Shown here in pieces: positions 47,217-60,100 of a stretch of DNA of 64,000 nucleotides; position 1 is the stretch's first letter, and every line of letters starts with the position of its first letter. Made by a program: the position numbers and the translations under genes. Below the pieces are notes generated by a model, which searched no databases, was not told where the DNA came from, and was given only the letters and a program-made list of their open reading frames with translations. This DNA comes from Tanytarsus gracilentus (taxonomy: Eukaryota > Arthropoda > Insecta > Diptera > Chironomidae): contig JAXRKN010000032.1 in assembly GCA_038502055.1 (NCBI GenBank), positions 992,001 to 1,056,000 of the forward strand, read 5' to 3'.

Positions 47217-50200
47217 AACTTTGTGCGGCCGCTGTGTCACAATCGAGTGGTGGTGGTGGCGGGAAGGAGTCTAATTGGAGTAATGACGTCAATTCTTCAT
47301 CAGGTGGTGGCGCTGGTAAATATGATAAGCTATCCATAGTCAATTCACCGTTGCACTCGACTCCCTTACTTACCGGAACAATTGTGTTATTACAATTTTC
47401 ATCTGGAACTGTCGTGATCTCATCCAAGCCATTTGTATTCGCCGAGTGAATGATGCCATTCATTTTTGCATGTACTTTCGATGAGTCCTTTACATCATTC
47501 GCATTCTCTTCAAGAGCCATCATGTCTGACTTCAATGACGAGTCATCTTCTTGAGAGTCATTCTTATAGATCGCTGATGTGATAATTGGCTTATCATTTT
47601 TATTATTATTATTGTTGTTGTTATTATTATTATTATTCTGATTAATTGTTGGCGGACTGTTTTCAATCAAAGGCTTCAAGTCGTGACAGTGGACATTTAT
47701 AATGCGTTTTGGCGATGAGCCTCGATAACCCTTCTCCTCATAATTGTAACTCTCTCGTTCGCCATAAGTGTAGTTCTGATTTGAACTATTCGACGATGTC
47801 AGACTTAAATCGCTTGATGTGAGGCCTGTCTTGGTTCCATTACAAATGACTGGGTCAGTCTCCTTTGGAGTGACAACAGCAATTGCCTCCGATGCGGACT
47901 CTTTTGTCTCAGCGGGCGGCGTATGTATCTCGACTTGTTGGGGCTTGGAATTTTGCTTACGTTCCTCCTCAGGGGAGCTCGCAGTGAAGTGACTTTGCAA
48001 TGTATCAAGTTTAATCTGTTCGGGAATCTCAAGGGGCGCATCAGTTGATTTTTGAAGCAATGGTGATGGCTTATGACTGCCATTTTGATCGGCACCACGT
48101 GCTGACTCAACAATAAACACTCCATCCTTCTCCGAGGGTGAATAATGCATTTTAGTTTCACGAGTGTCACGAGAAATATCCTAAAAAGTTTTAATTAATA
48201 AAATTTTGTCAAGACTTTTTTCTTCTAATTATTTTTTACATTTCTCTCTTCCGTTTCGACAATAAGATGATTATTTTTCATCGTCATTTTAATGATGGAG
48301 CCGTTTGTGTCATTATGAATGCCGTTACTTCCGACAACGTCTCCATTGACGTTCGCCAAAAGCAATTCGGTGCTCGCTTGTAAATTTCCATTGCCACGAT
48401 TGAGTGTCATTTCAGATTCCGTTGATTTCATCTGTGCGCAAAACATGTAAATTAATTATTTAAATTAAAATCTCTTTCTTGATAAACTCTCGCGAGTTTA
48501 GGTGCTTTGTAAAATGTCCCTCGGTAATATTCAACTTAATTTTAACTCGCTTTGCCACATTGAAAATAAAGCATTCGAGAGACAAAAAGTTTGTCTTAGC
48601 GACAACAAATGATGATGATGTATTTTCATGTTTTCTCATCCACAACATCATTATTCAAGCGTTGACACAGAAGTCTCCCACCCTACACCACTCGTTTCAT
48701 TTTATTCTCTTCAAAAATTTGCACATTAAAAATTTTAATAAGAAATTAATTTTAAATTTTATATTAACGATGACGCAATCAAAAGTTCACCTCAAATTTA
48801 AATTTATGGTGAAGTAGAATTGGTTGTTTGTGTGGTTAGATTTGTTGAAATTCCGGAAAATTTTGAATTTATAATTTTTAAAAAAAAAAAAAGTAGAGCA
48901 TCTCACCACTTATATTGCAATGACATTACCTCATCAATAGAGCCTGTATTTTTGCCAGCCAACGGATCCGTACTTTTGTCGCTAATTAAATCATTTCCAC
49001 TATCATGACCGCAATATTTATGCCAGCAATATCTGCATGGGAAGAAAAGAGGAAAAGATAATTTGATTAAATTTAAATATTTCCCTTACAAGAGTGAACG
49101 AAACGAAGGAATGAAGGGAAAAGATGGTAAATTAAATTATTTTTGAAAGCGACAAAAAATATTTCTCTCACCGTATTGTCAAGGCAATTATCACACAAAG
49201 ACAGAGAGGCGCCAAAGTAGCTAAGCATGCGAAGAGGAGCGTCTGAATTTCATTATAATCTGAAATTGGGAGAAAATTGAATGAGCAAATAGCTGCGAGC
49301 TTCATTAGAAGGCGGTTACCTGTATTTTCTGCCATCTCTTCTGTCTCGAGAACAATGGCGGTAGTTACGTTCGACAAGGGACTGGCCATGGTTGTCATGT
49401 TCGTTCCATTTATCATCGTGTTGACACTAATGTGTGTCTTGTTCGGAACCACAGCAAATGCTGATAAAATGGTTGAGTTACTCGTATCGAGGATCAGTTC
49501 ACGTGGAACATCTGCGATCAGCTCATTTTTCTGAAGACGATTATCGAAGAGCAAAGGCGTAAACTCTCCAACGCGAAAATTTACTTGCTTTCTGTTAATA
49601 TTACTAATGCCACTACTGCTTCCACCACCTTGGCTATCATAATCGTCTGAGAACATCATTTCAGCTAGTTCAATTGAAGGAGGTTCACCGATAATCGGCA
49701 CATTGGGCAAGTCTTTAAATTCAACGGGTTGAATGACAACATCAGATGTGAGCGGAATAATGTGACGATTCTCAGTAAAGCCAGCACCATTTGCAGATTG
49801 TTCGACATCCAAAAACGCCTCGCCTATGTAATTTATGTCCTTTGGATCGAAATCATTTGTGAGCGGCGAGAGAACAATATCTTCCTCGTATTTATCTCGC
49901 TGAGACGAAGGCGTTTCAATCTTGCTCTTCTCCTTTGGCAAGTCAACAATAACGTCCTCTTCATAAATCGTCGGCTTTCTCACTTGCGTCGAGTCTGCCG
50001 CCTCATTTGGCGATGAAGTCGGAATGGATTCAATCACTTTCACTTCGGTGTTCGAGATGTAAAATATTGTGTCTGAATCCTTGTCGGTCGTTTTTATTTT
50101 AATGTCATCTCCATTGCCATCCATTTCGATTTTCTTCGGAGGAACTTCAAAGTGAATTGTTGTTGGACTCTGCTCTGTTATGTGACCATTATCGATCGCA

Positions 50201-51369
50201 ATCGTTGAGCAGTTCTCATTGTCTTCGACTAAAACAATTTCGAGTGAATTGTTTGATGCTTTGCTCTGCGACGACGTTTCATTTGCCCTCTTACGAATAT
50301 CCTCTTCGACACGATTCAGGACACTTATGTCAATGCTGTCAATGATGAGCTCACCATTCTCGATTGACACATTAATATTTTGGTGTGGTATTTCAATGTT
50401 ATCAAAAGTAATTTTAATGTCGTCGCTGCGCCCCATTTCATTCCATTTAATGGCGTTGTGATGTGCCGATGTTGTTCCTTCGTTTATCAAAATTATATCA
50501 TCGCTGGTTGTTTGCTTAACCGTTGATAAACTCACAACGGTTGTTGCACTCGACAATGGCGTTTCAATGGTGCTCGTGAATATTTCATCTTTGTTCAATT
50601 CAGTTGGATCTGGATCATCGAGCAGATCCATTTTAATCTCGATGGAATTTTCTGTCGGAGTCCTTGAAGAATTTTCCTCCTTGCCAAAATTCTCAATGAC
50701 ATCGACAATAATGAGACCTTCATTGCTGCTATTGTTAAGGACAATCACACTATCTTTATGCACGTTTGTGGTTTCTGTTATCACTTCCTGATCACCTGCG
50801 GGAGTCATTTGTGATGTCGTGTGCATTGTTCTGGTGGTCAATGTTGTAGATTTTATTGTAGTCGGTGCTGTTTTAATTGAAGTCGAAATTGTGACTGTGG
50901 TTGCATCCATACGCTCTTCTTGCGGCAAAGCGGTAGATACTTTTGCTGAATAATTTATGTCCGCAAATAATTTCTGTTTTGGTTTAATCTTCTTATCGCT
51001 CTGCTGTGCTTTTAGAGCTTTTTTCTTGTCCTCTTTCGTACGTCCCTTTTTCGCCTCGATACCAATATGCGGAGCATTCTCGTTTTCATCTTCTTCCAGA
51101 TCAATTGACTTTTCGGTGATTTCTTTTGACCCTTCAACATTCAGGTCATGTGGTGGTGGTGATGTCGAGAGTGCGATGTTAGTTGTCACAGAAGGTAATT
51201 CTGTCACTTCGTCATTGTTAATTTTTTTAGCTGAATCTTTCGTAGTTAATTCAATTTCTTTTGTAGTTATTGTTGGGATTGAAGAAGAGGGTAAAGGTGA
51301 AGTTGGTGCTGAGAAGACATTTGTAGAATAAGCTGCTAAAGCTATCAATATTATCCTCAAACTTTTCAT
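47215..51369 (-). CDS. Predicted single-pass type I membrane protein, 1132 aa, five exons, FPPPPP tail motif
   Basis: The exons on the minus strand are 51369-49320, 49259-49172, 49032-48930, 48431-48240 and 48180-47215, all with GT..AG introns and matching phases. Residues 1 to about 20 are a signal peptide (basic start, then IILIALAAYSTNVFS, cleavage before APTS). Residues about 21-685 form an unfolded-looking Ser/Thr-, Asp/Glu-rich ectodomain with many N-glycosylation sequons. One transmembrane helix spans about 690-711 (LLFACLATLAPLCLCVIIAL). It is followed by a Cys/His/aromatic juxtamembrane patch, RYCWHKYCGHD. The cytoplasmic tail (about 713-1132) is Asn/Ser/Thr-rich, has a run of twelve Asn and ends with PAPPPDEEL and FPPPPP (F1117). 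FPPPP is the classic ligand of Ena/VASP EVH1 domains, suggesting a link to actin regulation. I do not recognise the family. Adhesion or guidance receptor is an inference only. Confidence 0.85.
47600..47637 (-). repeat. Asn-coding trinucleotide repeat in the membrane-protein gene
   Basis: An AAT/AAC run on the minus strand encodes twelve consecutive asparagines in the cytoplasmic tail. It mixes AAT and AAC codons, so it is an interrupted microsatellite and length variation between individuals would be expected. Confidence 0.9.
48181..48239 (-). other. 59-nt intron 4 of the membrane-protein gene
   Basis: Donor GTAAAA after GAGAGAAAT, acceptor CTTTTTAG before GATATTTCTCG, phase 0 on both sides. 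Confidence 0.8.
48432..48929 (-). other. 498-nt intron 3 of the membrane-protein gene
   Basis: Donor GTAATG after GATGAG and acceptor GCGCACAG before ATGAAATC, both phase 0. The interior is AT-rich with no supported gene. Confidence 0.75.
49033..49171 (-). other. 139-nt intron 2 of the membrane-protein gene
   Basis: The donor GTGAGA splits an Arg codon (phase 2) and the acceptor CCATGCAG precedes ATATTGCTGG. Without splicing, the frame would stop at a TGA directly after the transmembrane helix. Confidence 0.8.
49260..49319 (-). other. 60-nt in-frame intron 1 of the membrane-protein gene
   Basis: The donor GTAACC follows AATACAG. The acceptor CTCCCAATTTCAG precedes ATTATAATG, with a pyrimidine-rich tract. 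Its length is a multiple of three and it has no stop codon, so retention would insert 20 residues (GNRLLMKLAAICSFNFLPIS) just before the transmembrane helix. Confidence 0.75.
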
Positions 51370-54300
51370 GTTGAAATTTATTTTTAAGATTTTTTCTTTG
51401 TTTTCTACTTTAAGCTTTTTTATTTTTAGTGCATATCAATTTGACAGTCGAGAAATGCTAGTTGATCGTTAATTTTGATGATTTCATGTTTCAATTAAAT
51501 TGAAAATTTCATTTCTGTAAATTAAAAAAATAATTAATTTTCCAAAATTATTTTAAAAGATTTTGTAAAACTTTTTAATGAGAAATCAGAAAATTTTACA
51601 ACACTAATTGAGTTTTCAAACTCAGAAATTCTGGAAATCACGTAATTAGTCCAAAGAGTAAGTTCCGAAGAGCACTTTAATACTTTTTTTGGATTGCTCT
51701 TTAAATTATTTAACTTTTTCAGCCAGCAACGCTTTTAATTATTTATCCACTTCAAAAAATTCGTTTTCCTAAGTGCACTCACTAATTCAAGAGAGGAAAC
51801 TTTCTTTCAACAACCATTTTTATTTAAGTTCTTTACATTCCTTTACATTGGCACTCGGTGCACTCGATGAACAATTTTTACGGCAATGAAAAAAAAAGTC
51901 TCTTATAATCCACTATCTGCTGCTTTTTTCTTATTTATTTTTTGTTCTTTTCGCTGCTGTACGAGTGCCAAAGGAAGAAGATGAAAAAAATTAATTAAGT
52001 TCTGTGTACTCCTGTCAGATGTTGTAGCAAGAACTGCTCATACATATTCTCGAATCTAGAAATTGCCATTTGGGCAAATGTCACACAAAAAGGCAACAGA
52101 AGGAGAATTAATTTTTTGCTCCTCACAACTTTCGATGTCTATAGAGTGAATGCAGATAATTGGAATTCTTTGGAACATGTCCGCAATCAACTGAGGCTGC
52201 ACTTGTCGGAGGGATTAAAGTGGTATTTGCGGCAGAGAAAACTATTGATTTTGATCCTTAATTTTTCACACGTGAGCTAATTTTTTGGCACTTTATTTTA
52301 TCCTTGAACTTTTTAAAGATTTTTCACAAAAAAAAATATTCCACGATATTTTTATTCAGACATGAAAGTAACGTTGTCACTTTTGAAATGATAAATATTT
52401 GTCAGCGACGGTTAAAGCTCTTCTTTTTTTAAACATAGACTGGAAATGCGTAAATTTTGTGTTTATATTTTCACAACATCTCTCAATTGTCTAACACACC
52501 CAAATAGACATCCCTTCCATGAAAAATTATCAAGGGAAAATTGAGAGAGCTTTCCAATCTCACGCACATTTTTTTATCCAAGTATTTTCCAGTAAAATTT
52601 TCTCTCCCACTTAAAATTTAAGTTTTTTAGAAAAATCTTTCTTGAAAAATATTAAAACACAAATTTAAATTGCTTTAAAACATTTTTAACTCACTTTAAT
52701 TTTAAATCTTTTACTTTAGTTGACTTTTCTCTCCTTAACAGAGAAAATTTCACGAGTAAATTTTAAAACGATCCGAACAGCTCGAGAACTTACACACATC
52801 TGATGCAAGGATGCTGCGAGAGCGACGAAATCATCCCCAAAATTTTCTTTTCACTGGAAAACGTAGAAAAGCTCAACCCTGAAATCAACTGAATTGTTTT
52901 GAGTTCTCAATCTGTGTAAATATTTATCGGTTGTTCAAATATAGAGAAAAAAAACTTTTCTTCAAATCAAAAACACTTGAACTTTTCAACTTTTTTCTTT
53001 TTTTTGTGTGAAAAATCTTAAAAGTTGAGCTAATAAAAAAATAAACCGTAAAACATTTTTTTGCATCCACCACAACGCAAAAATAGTTCTCCCATTCCCT
53101 CGCGCACATTAAAAATTGTTCGGTAGCTCATGGAAAAGGGGGAGCAACATGAAAGTTCACTGGAGCCGGGTATTTTTTAAAAATTCGTGCACGGCATAAA
53201 CAAATAGATTTGAAAACACTTTCCACGCGTCGTTTGGCGAATGAGAGTTTATCTAAATGGAATCACAATCTATGTACATATCGTGGACGTGGTATCGGTG
53301 TCGCTTATGCTCCATATTTATGGATATTTAATAGATTTGATTCTGAATGAATTTTAATGATTTTTTTAGAAATTTTTTTAAATTTAATCACTCTTACAAA
53401 ATAATTAAGTAGTGGCTGATTATTCACATTGCATCATCTCTTTAAATATTGATAAGTTTAGTGAAAAAAGCGAGAGATAAAATGGCAATTTATGAAATAA
53501 ATCGAATGCTCCATTGAAGTGTTCATAATCGCACTTTGCAGAACATTATCACAAGCATTTGTGCAATACCAAGCAAAACCACATGTTAATTAGTCGTCCA
53601 TTTGTGCTATTCGTACATAGACTCCGAATAATAATGAAATGTTCGCACACAATCAAGATTATTTCAAATGGAACATTTTTATTCCATTTATTATGGCATT
53701 TTATCACTCTTTAGACTCGAGACACACCTTCTATCCTGCATGTATATTGTATGACAGAAATGAAATGATGTTTAATTAATCTTGACAAGATGTTCTACGG
53801 CAGAGGCAAGGATTATCGAGCATTTTATATAATAAAAAAGCGTCATATCGATTTCACTTCAATTCACTTTGCTCGCTAGCTTCCATTTAGTACAACATCA
53901 TGATGATGCATCGGTTGATGGACGACGAGGGAAAATAGAGAGTGGGAGGAAAAATCTGATGCATTATTCAGCAAATTTATATTGTGCAAAAAGCCGTGTG
54001 TGGAGAGCAATAAACGCAATAACGACTCATAATCAGAATTTAATGAATTGCTATGGGACAATTTGTGCAGCGCTCGCCATTCAAATAGACATTCATGATT
54101 TAAATTAAATTTCAATCGATTGAGACTTTATTCATGTTCGTTTGCTTATGCAGGAGGAAATTTATGCGCATCAGAAAAATCTGTGTTTCATTATTCACGA
54201 TGGCAATGATTTCGTTTCCGAATTTAATCATTCGTAAAATCTTATTAGCAAATTTCTTCCATCTCAAGCCATCGATCCATGTAATGCTGTGTGGAAAGTT

Positions 54301-57089
54301 TCGAGAACATTTAATAGTTTTGCAGGAAAGGGAACTGGGAGGAAATTCTTAATTACATGCCATTAAACATTTATACATGAACTAGATTATTTTTCTATCC
54401 AGGCATAAATCATTTAATTCCTAAAGCTCGTAAAGCTTTTAAAAGTTTTTTAGTTTACAACTTTTCAATTTCAATTTTCAAAAACTTTATGGCTTAAATT
54501 TTTAATGCAAAATAAATTATTTCTCGTTTAAAGCCCACATGATATTAATTTACAGTAACATAGGCAACATGTTAAATGTTAAAGAGCGAATTTCATAATA
54601 AACATTCATATTATCGCTTCACTCTTGATTACGATGGCAATGCTCAGCATGTCCTCCGCGCTTCACATTCATAAATCATTGTCGTCATCGTCCGGATGAA
54701 AATAACGAAGAGACATTCCATAATCCACGGACCGGCGGGCATATTTCCACCTTAAAAAGGGATGAAATTTCTGTTGTCCCTCGTAGCAGAGCATCGTGAT
54801 TTAATCTCAACATCTCATGAAAAGCTTTTCGGTATTTAATTAAAGGAAAAAGGATTTCTGAATAAATAATAAAAACTTCCTAATAAATTATTCGAATATT
54901 CAAAATTTCACTCAATATGCGGTTAATACTTGTGACCTGAAAATGTTGCTTCAACAGCATGTCAACATAAATTTTAATGAAAATCATGATTTATTTTACC
55001 CTTTCAACTTGATATTAGAGGAAAAATTGTGGAGGATACAAGTCACATCACACACAACACAAAAGTAAAGCAGCAGCTAGAGAGAGAAAGCAGCTAATAA
55101 ATCATAATTTATTCGAGCCAGGACGTTTGTTTTAACAATGTCAGATATGTGTGTGTGGGAGAGAGACTAAAATTATATAGGTTGATATATCCAGTAAGAA
55201 TAAGAACTGAATTGTCCGAGTGAAATAAGTTTGAATGCGACAGGAATAATAGATTTGGATAAATTCCACTTTTTTGTGTTGAGAAAAAATTCACATTTTA
55301 TGAGAATAATAAAAATTCATTTTTAAATAAAATGTTTGGTTAAAAAATTTGTCGTAAAAGCATTTTATTTTTTTAAACTTTCAACTACAGTTAAATTTGC
55401 CAAAAACAACAAATCATTTCCATTGTTTAAAACCCATATTTTTCATCACCCACAAACCATGGTAAACTATTTTGAATTTTTGCATCCCACAGTTTCATTC
55501 AAACAAAGCATCGATAAACTTTTAGGGCAACCATTTTCAAAGTTCACTGCACTTTTACACAAAATTGTGGCGTGAAAATATTTCAATTTGTTGAAGAAAA
55601 ATGAGGAAGCAAATTAATTGCAATTGTGAAGACCTTACAGCATTAAATAAGAGCTTAAAAGAAATTGCTCTGATAATGGCGGCAGTTATGTTTTAGTTTA
55701 TTTCACCCTCCGCTTAATAATTTCATTTATGTTCTCTCACAGCGAGAACTCTTCGGCACAGCAGCATTGTTCTAACATTTTTGAATAGTAAACTTCTCGA
55801 CCTTGTTTTCCTCCTGAATAATTTCACCGTTGTTTTCAACTTCTATCAACTGCATGCGCATACAATGGACAATGCAAACAAAAGCCTTGAGCTGAGAGAT
55901 GTTTTTTAATTAAAATCTCATCTAGATGCTTTAATTTTGCAGTCGATACTTCTCTTCTTTTCTTCGTTTTCAATTAAACTTTTGAATGAGTTTAAATTTA
56001 AACTTGCAGCTGCTTTTGTGAAAGAGAAAAAAGTTTAATGATACAAAATTAGTTTGAGAATTTTTAAACTAAAATTTAAATTTATTTTTAGATCTCTCTT
56101 GACACAGCAAATAGCAAATCCAAAAATAGCAACTTTTATTTCAGCACTTAAGTTCACAAACAAGAAAAATCAAAACGGCAAATAATTTATGAAAAAAGTG
56201 GAAAAACAAAAAAGATGTCATCGCATGGCAATTTTATCAGCAGCATACGAAGAAAAATGGAAATGTTTTTCTTTTATCTTTTTCCACTGTTTTGACTTCA
56301 CTTTTGAAGATTCGTATTTCACTGCCTTCGCAGACATGCATTAAAGAGAAATGTTGTCGAGATCCAAATAAATAAGTTGATTTTTTTGGAGAAACAATTG
56401 TTTCACTTGAAAAACATTTTGTAATGCTATTTCGATGTTATTTCGATGAAAACAAAATGAGGCTCCGAGAGCGATAAAAGTGAATAAATTTATAAATTTT
56501 ATGCGCTTTTCTAACGCCTTTCTCTCCTTAAAAAAGCGGAGGGATAATTTAAATAATCGCAATAATTCCATTCATGTTCTTGCATCTCAAGTTCACAATT
56601 CTCGATATATTGGTCCTTCCCATAAATATTTTGAAATTTGCATTTTTTATCTTACCCATCCATTGAATTTGCATTTTATTCTTAAACGATAAAAATATCA
56701 TAAAACCCGAAAGCTCAAATATGAATGAAAAAAGTTTTTGACTTTTGCTTTAAACACAATGCGTGTTCATGAAGTTCAGACAAAATGCCGCTGGCAATTC
56801 ACTTTGACCACGTTTTTCGACGTCACAATAGCTCACGATAAAAAATTACTGATCCAATTGCCAGCGTGAAGAATAAAAGCCACAGAATTTACTGCGTCAC
56901 ATAAATGCATTCGAAAGAGCGCCAGAAGAGAAATTTTTCGCAGATGCATTTTGTGCTGATGCGTGGACTAAAAATATAATATATAAAAAACTCGTAAAGC
57001 TTTTTATTTTTCTTCTCTCGCTCACTATCTAAAGTACTTCGGTCGTAAAAGTAGCGCACATGAAATGTAACAACGCACAGAGCTGACAG
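51370..57089. other. 5.7-kb non-coding interval between divergent genes
   Basis: It lies between the start codons of the minus-strand membrane-protein gene and the plus-strand E1 gene, so it should hold both promoters and any 5' untranslated exons. No coding region is supported; frames near 53869-54115 open on both strands but show no domain. The AT content is high throughout, and no mobile-element end was recognised. Confidence 0.55.
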
Positions 57090-57096
57090 TATAAAA
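57090..57096 (+). promoter_or_regulatory. Candidate TATA box of the E1 gene
   Basis: TATAAAA lies 42 nt before the ATG. A start site about 25-30 nt downstream would give a leader of roughly 15-25 nt. The spacing is plausible, but TATA-like words are common in AT-rich DNA. Confidence 0.45.
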
Positions 57097-57138
57097 ACAC
57101 ACGGCGTTGAATAAAAGCTCAAATTTTTTTTTACAAAA

Positions 57139-60100
57139 ATGCCCGAGTTACAAATTGAATCGAGTGAGAAGAATGAAAGTGTAATTGGTATAGATGAAAG
57201 TCTTTACTCGCGGCAGCTAGCCGTGCTGGGCCATGATGCGATGCGTCGAATGCAAACTGCAGACGTTCTCGTTTCTGGTCTTGGCGGTTTGGGCGTTGAA
57301 ATAGCCAAAAATATTATTCTCGGCGGAACGAAATCAGTCACTCTGCACGACACGAAGAATTGCTCTGTAAAAGATTTATCTTCACAGTTTTACCTCAACA
57401 AGTGCTGTCTCGGTAAGAATCGAGCAGAGAGCTGCATCAAGGAGCTTTCAGAATTGAACAATTATGTGACGACAAATGTTATCGTGGGCGAGCTCACAGA
57501 CGCCATCATCAGCAAATTTCGTGTTGTTGTGCTCACTGAGACGAGCGATCAAGAACAAAAGAAAATTTCCGAAATGTGTCGAGTGCATCGTGTGGCATTG
57601 ATTGTTGCCGACACGAAAGGCTTGTTTGGACAAATATTTTGTGATTTTGGAGAGAATTTCATCGTCTACGATGACGATGGTTTGCCTCTTAAAACCGGCC
57701 AAATTATTGGCATTTCCAAAGAACCGGAAGGTGTTGTAACAACCGAAAAATGGCACAATCTTCTCGATGGCGAATATGTCACGTTTTCAGGGGTATTATT
57801 TTGTGCTGCTGCTCTTGCGTCAATTCAATATTTCACGTTTTTTTCTCTTCCTCTCATTTCCGCAGATTTCGGGTATGACTGAGCTCAATAATAGCACGAA
57901 AACGTTGAAAGTGAAGAAAATTGGAAATTATTCATTTAGCATCGGTGACACAAGTCAATTTTCCGATTACATTGATGGCGGCACATTCACTCAGCGTAAG
58001 ATGCCAAAAACTTTGTCCTTTAAGCCGCTTCACGTCGCCGAAAAAGAGGCCGAGTTCACATTCATGCTGATGAGTTTAAGTAAATTGGATAACGCGCGTC
58101 AAATTCAAATAGCGTTCAGTGCCTATCATCGTTTTGTCGAGAAAAATAAGCGACAACCGGAACCGTGGAGTGATCCAGATTCAATGGAATTTCTGAGAAT
58201 TTGTCTAGACCGCGCGAGTGAATTGAAAACAGCAGAGGTTGATGCAAAACTGATGACAACATTCTCAAAAACCTGCACCGGAAGTTTACCTCCCTTGAAT
58301 GCAATCATTGGCGGCATTAGTGCACAAGAAGTCATGAAAGCATGCTCCGGAAAGTTTATGCCAATCTGTCAGTTTTTCTGTTTTGACGCTCTCGAATGTC
58401 TACGTGATGAAGAAGCAATGCCGAAATATATTTCGCAAGGAAATGGTTCACGATACGATGCACAGTCCATTGTATTTGGAGATGATGTGCAACGAAAATT
58501 GGAGGATTTTCGATATTTCATTGTCGGTGCCGGAGCGATTGGCTGTGAATTGCTGAAGTTGTTTGCGATGATGGGAGTCGGATGTGGAAATGGCGGTGTC
58601 ACAATAACCGATATGGATCTCATCGAAAAATCTAATTTAAATCGTCAATTCCTATTTCGACCGAATGTAAGTTGAAAAGTTATTTTTAAGAGCTTTTAAA
58701 TAGAATTTTTTTCAGGATGTCGGCAGTTCAAAAGCGAGAACAGCTGCAAAGGCCGCAAAGTCAATGAATCCGGAACTTAATATAGTTCATCATGAAAATC
58801 GAGTGTGTGCGGAAACTGAAAATATTTACAGTGAATTTTTCTTCGATAAAATTGATGGTGTCGCTACTGCATTGGATAATGTCGACGCCCGATTATTTAT
58901 CGATCGAAAATGCGTTGTTTATCATAAGCCCTTGATTGATTCGGGCACGCTTGGTACGATGGGCAATATTCAATGCATTATACCCCACTCAACTGAATCT
59001 TATGCGTCGTCGACCGACCCTCCAGAGAGAAATGTTCCTGTGTGTACATTGAGACACTTTCCAAATGCCATTGAACACACAATTCAATGGGCTCGAGATA
59101 GATTTGAAGGCTTCTTTACAAATTCTATGGCTGACGTCGAGAAATTTATCAATGATGAAAACTATCTCCTTGACCTAATGTCAAAGTACAATAAGTCAAC
59201 TTTGGAGGCTCTTCAGTCAATTAAGGCGGCATTGATTGATGAACGTCCTCGACACTTTATCGATTGTATTGCATGGGCACGTGGTCAATTTCAAGAATTA
59301 TATGCAAATCAAATTCAGCAGCTCCTCTTTAATTTTCCACCTGATCAAATGATGCCGAGTGGACAGCCCTTCTGGTCGGGCTCGAAAAAAATGCCTGTTC
59401 CAATTATCTTTGACGTCAATCAACGATTACATGTTGATTTTGTCATGTCAACTGCAAACCTCCGAGCAGAAATGTACGGCATCGAACAGAATCGAGACTA
59501 TTCACATATCATTGAGAGCTTAAAAGAGATTCACGTGCCTGATTTTATTCCAAAATCTGGCATTAAAATACCTGTAAACGATAGTGAACTCGAGGAGGAT
59601 AAAAAAGATGACGATGACGACATTGATGAAGCTCTTTTTAGGGAATTAATTGAAGAGCTTGAATGCCTCAGTCGAGAGCCAAAAACTTCTTTGATGAAAA
59701 TTCAGGCATTGCGCTTTGAAAAGGACGATGAGAGCAATTTGCACATTGACTTTGTGACGGCAGCAAGCAATCTTCGTGCGACTAATTACAAAATTCCAAC
59801 TGCTGACAAGTTCAAGACGAAATTAATTGCGGGGAAAATTATTCCTGCAATTGCATGTTGCACGGCGGTTGTGGCGGGCTTCGCTTGCCTTGAAGTCTAC
59901 AAAATTGCTCAAGGGTAAGTTTTTACTTTTAATTTATTTAATTTTTTTAATATAATTCTCTATTAGCTTCAACGACATCACTCGCTTTCAAAATCGATAT
60001 TTTAATCTGGCAGATAATTCTTATTCGTTTTCGGAGCCATCTCCCGCTCTCGTTAGCAAATTTTACAATACGTCATGGACGATATGGGATCGATTTGAAA

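Noticed and set aside
47805..48170. 121-codon minus-strand frame rich in Arg
   Set aside because: Out-of-frame shadow of the last exon of the membrane-protein gene.
49277..51331. Several plus-strand frames of 62-124 codons
   Set aside because: They are antisense shadows of the first exon of the membrane-protein gene.
53869..54115. 79-codon frames open on both strands
   Set aside because: No domain or splice signals; double-open frames often arise in stop-poor patches.
54778..54791. CCCTCGTAGCAGAG, resembling the foldback element terminus
   Set aside because: No inverted partner within several kb and no arm-type repeats follow it; probably chance.
57767..57865. Alternative start for the second E1 exon with a hydrophobic leader
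   Set aside because: This is a read-through of exon 1 in another frame and of the 73-nt intron; splicing at GTATTA/CCGCAG restores the known E1 sequence.
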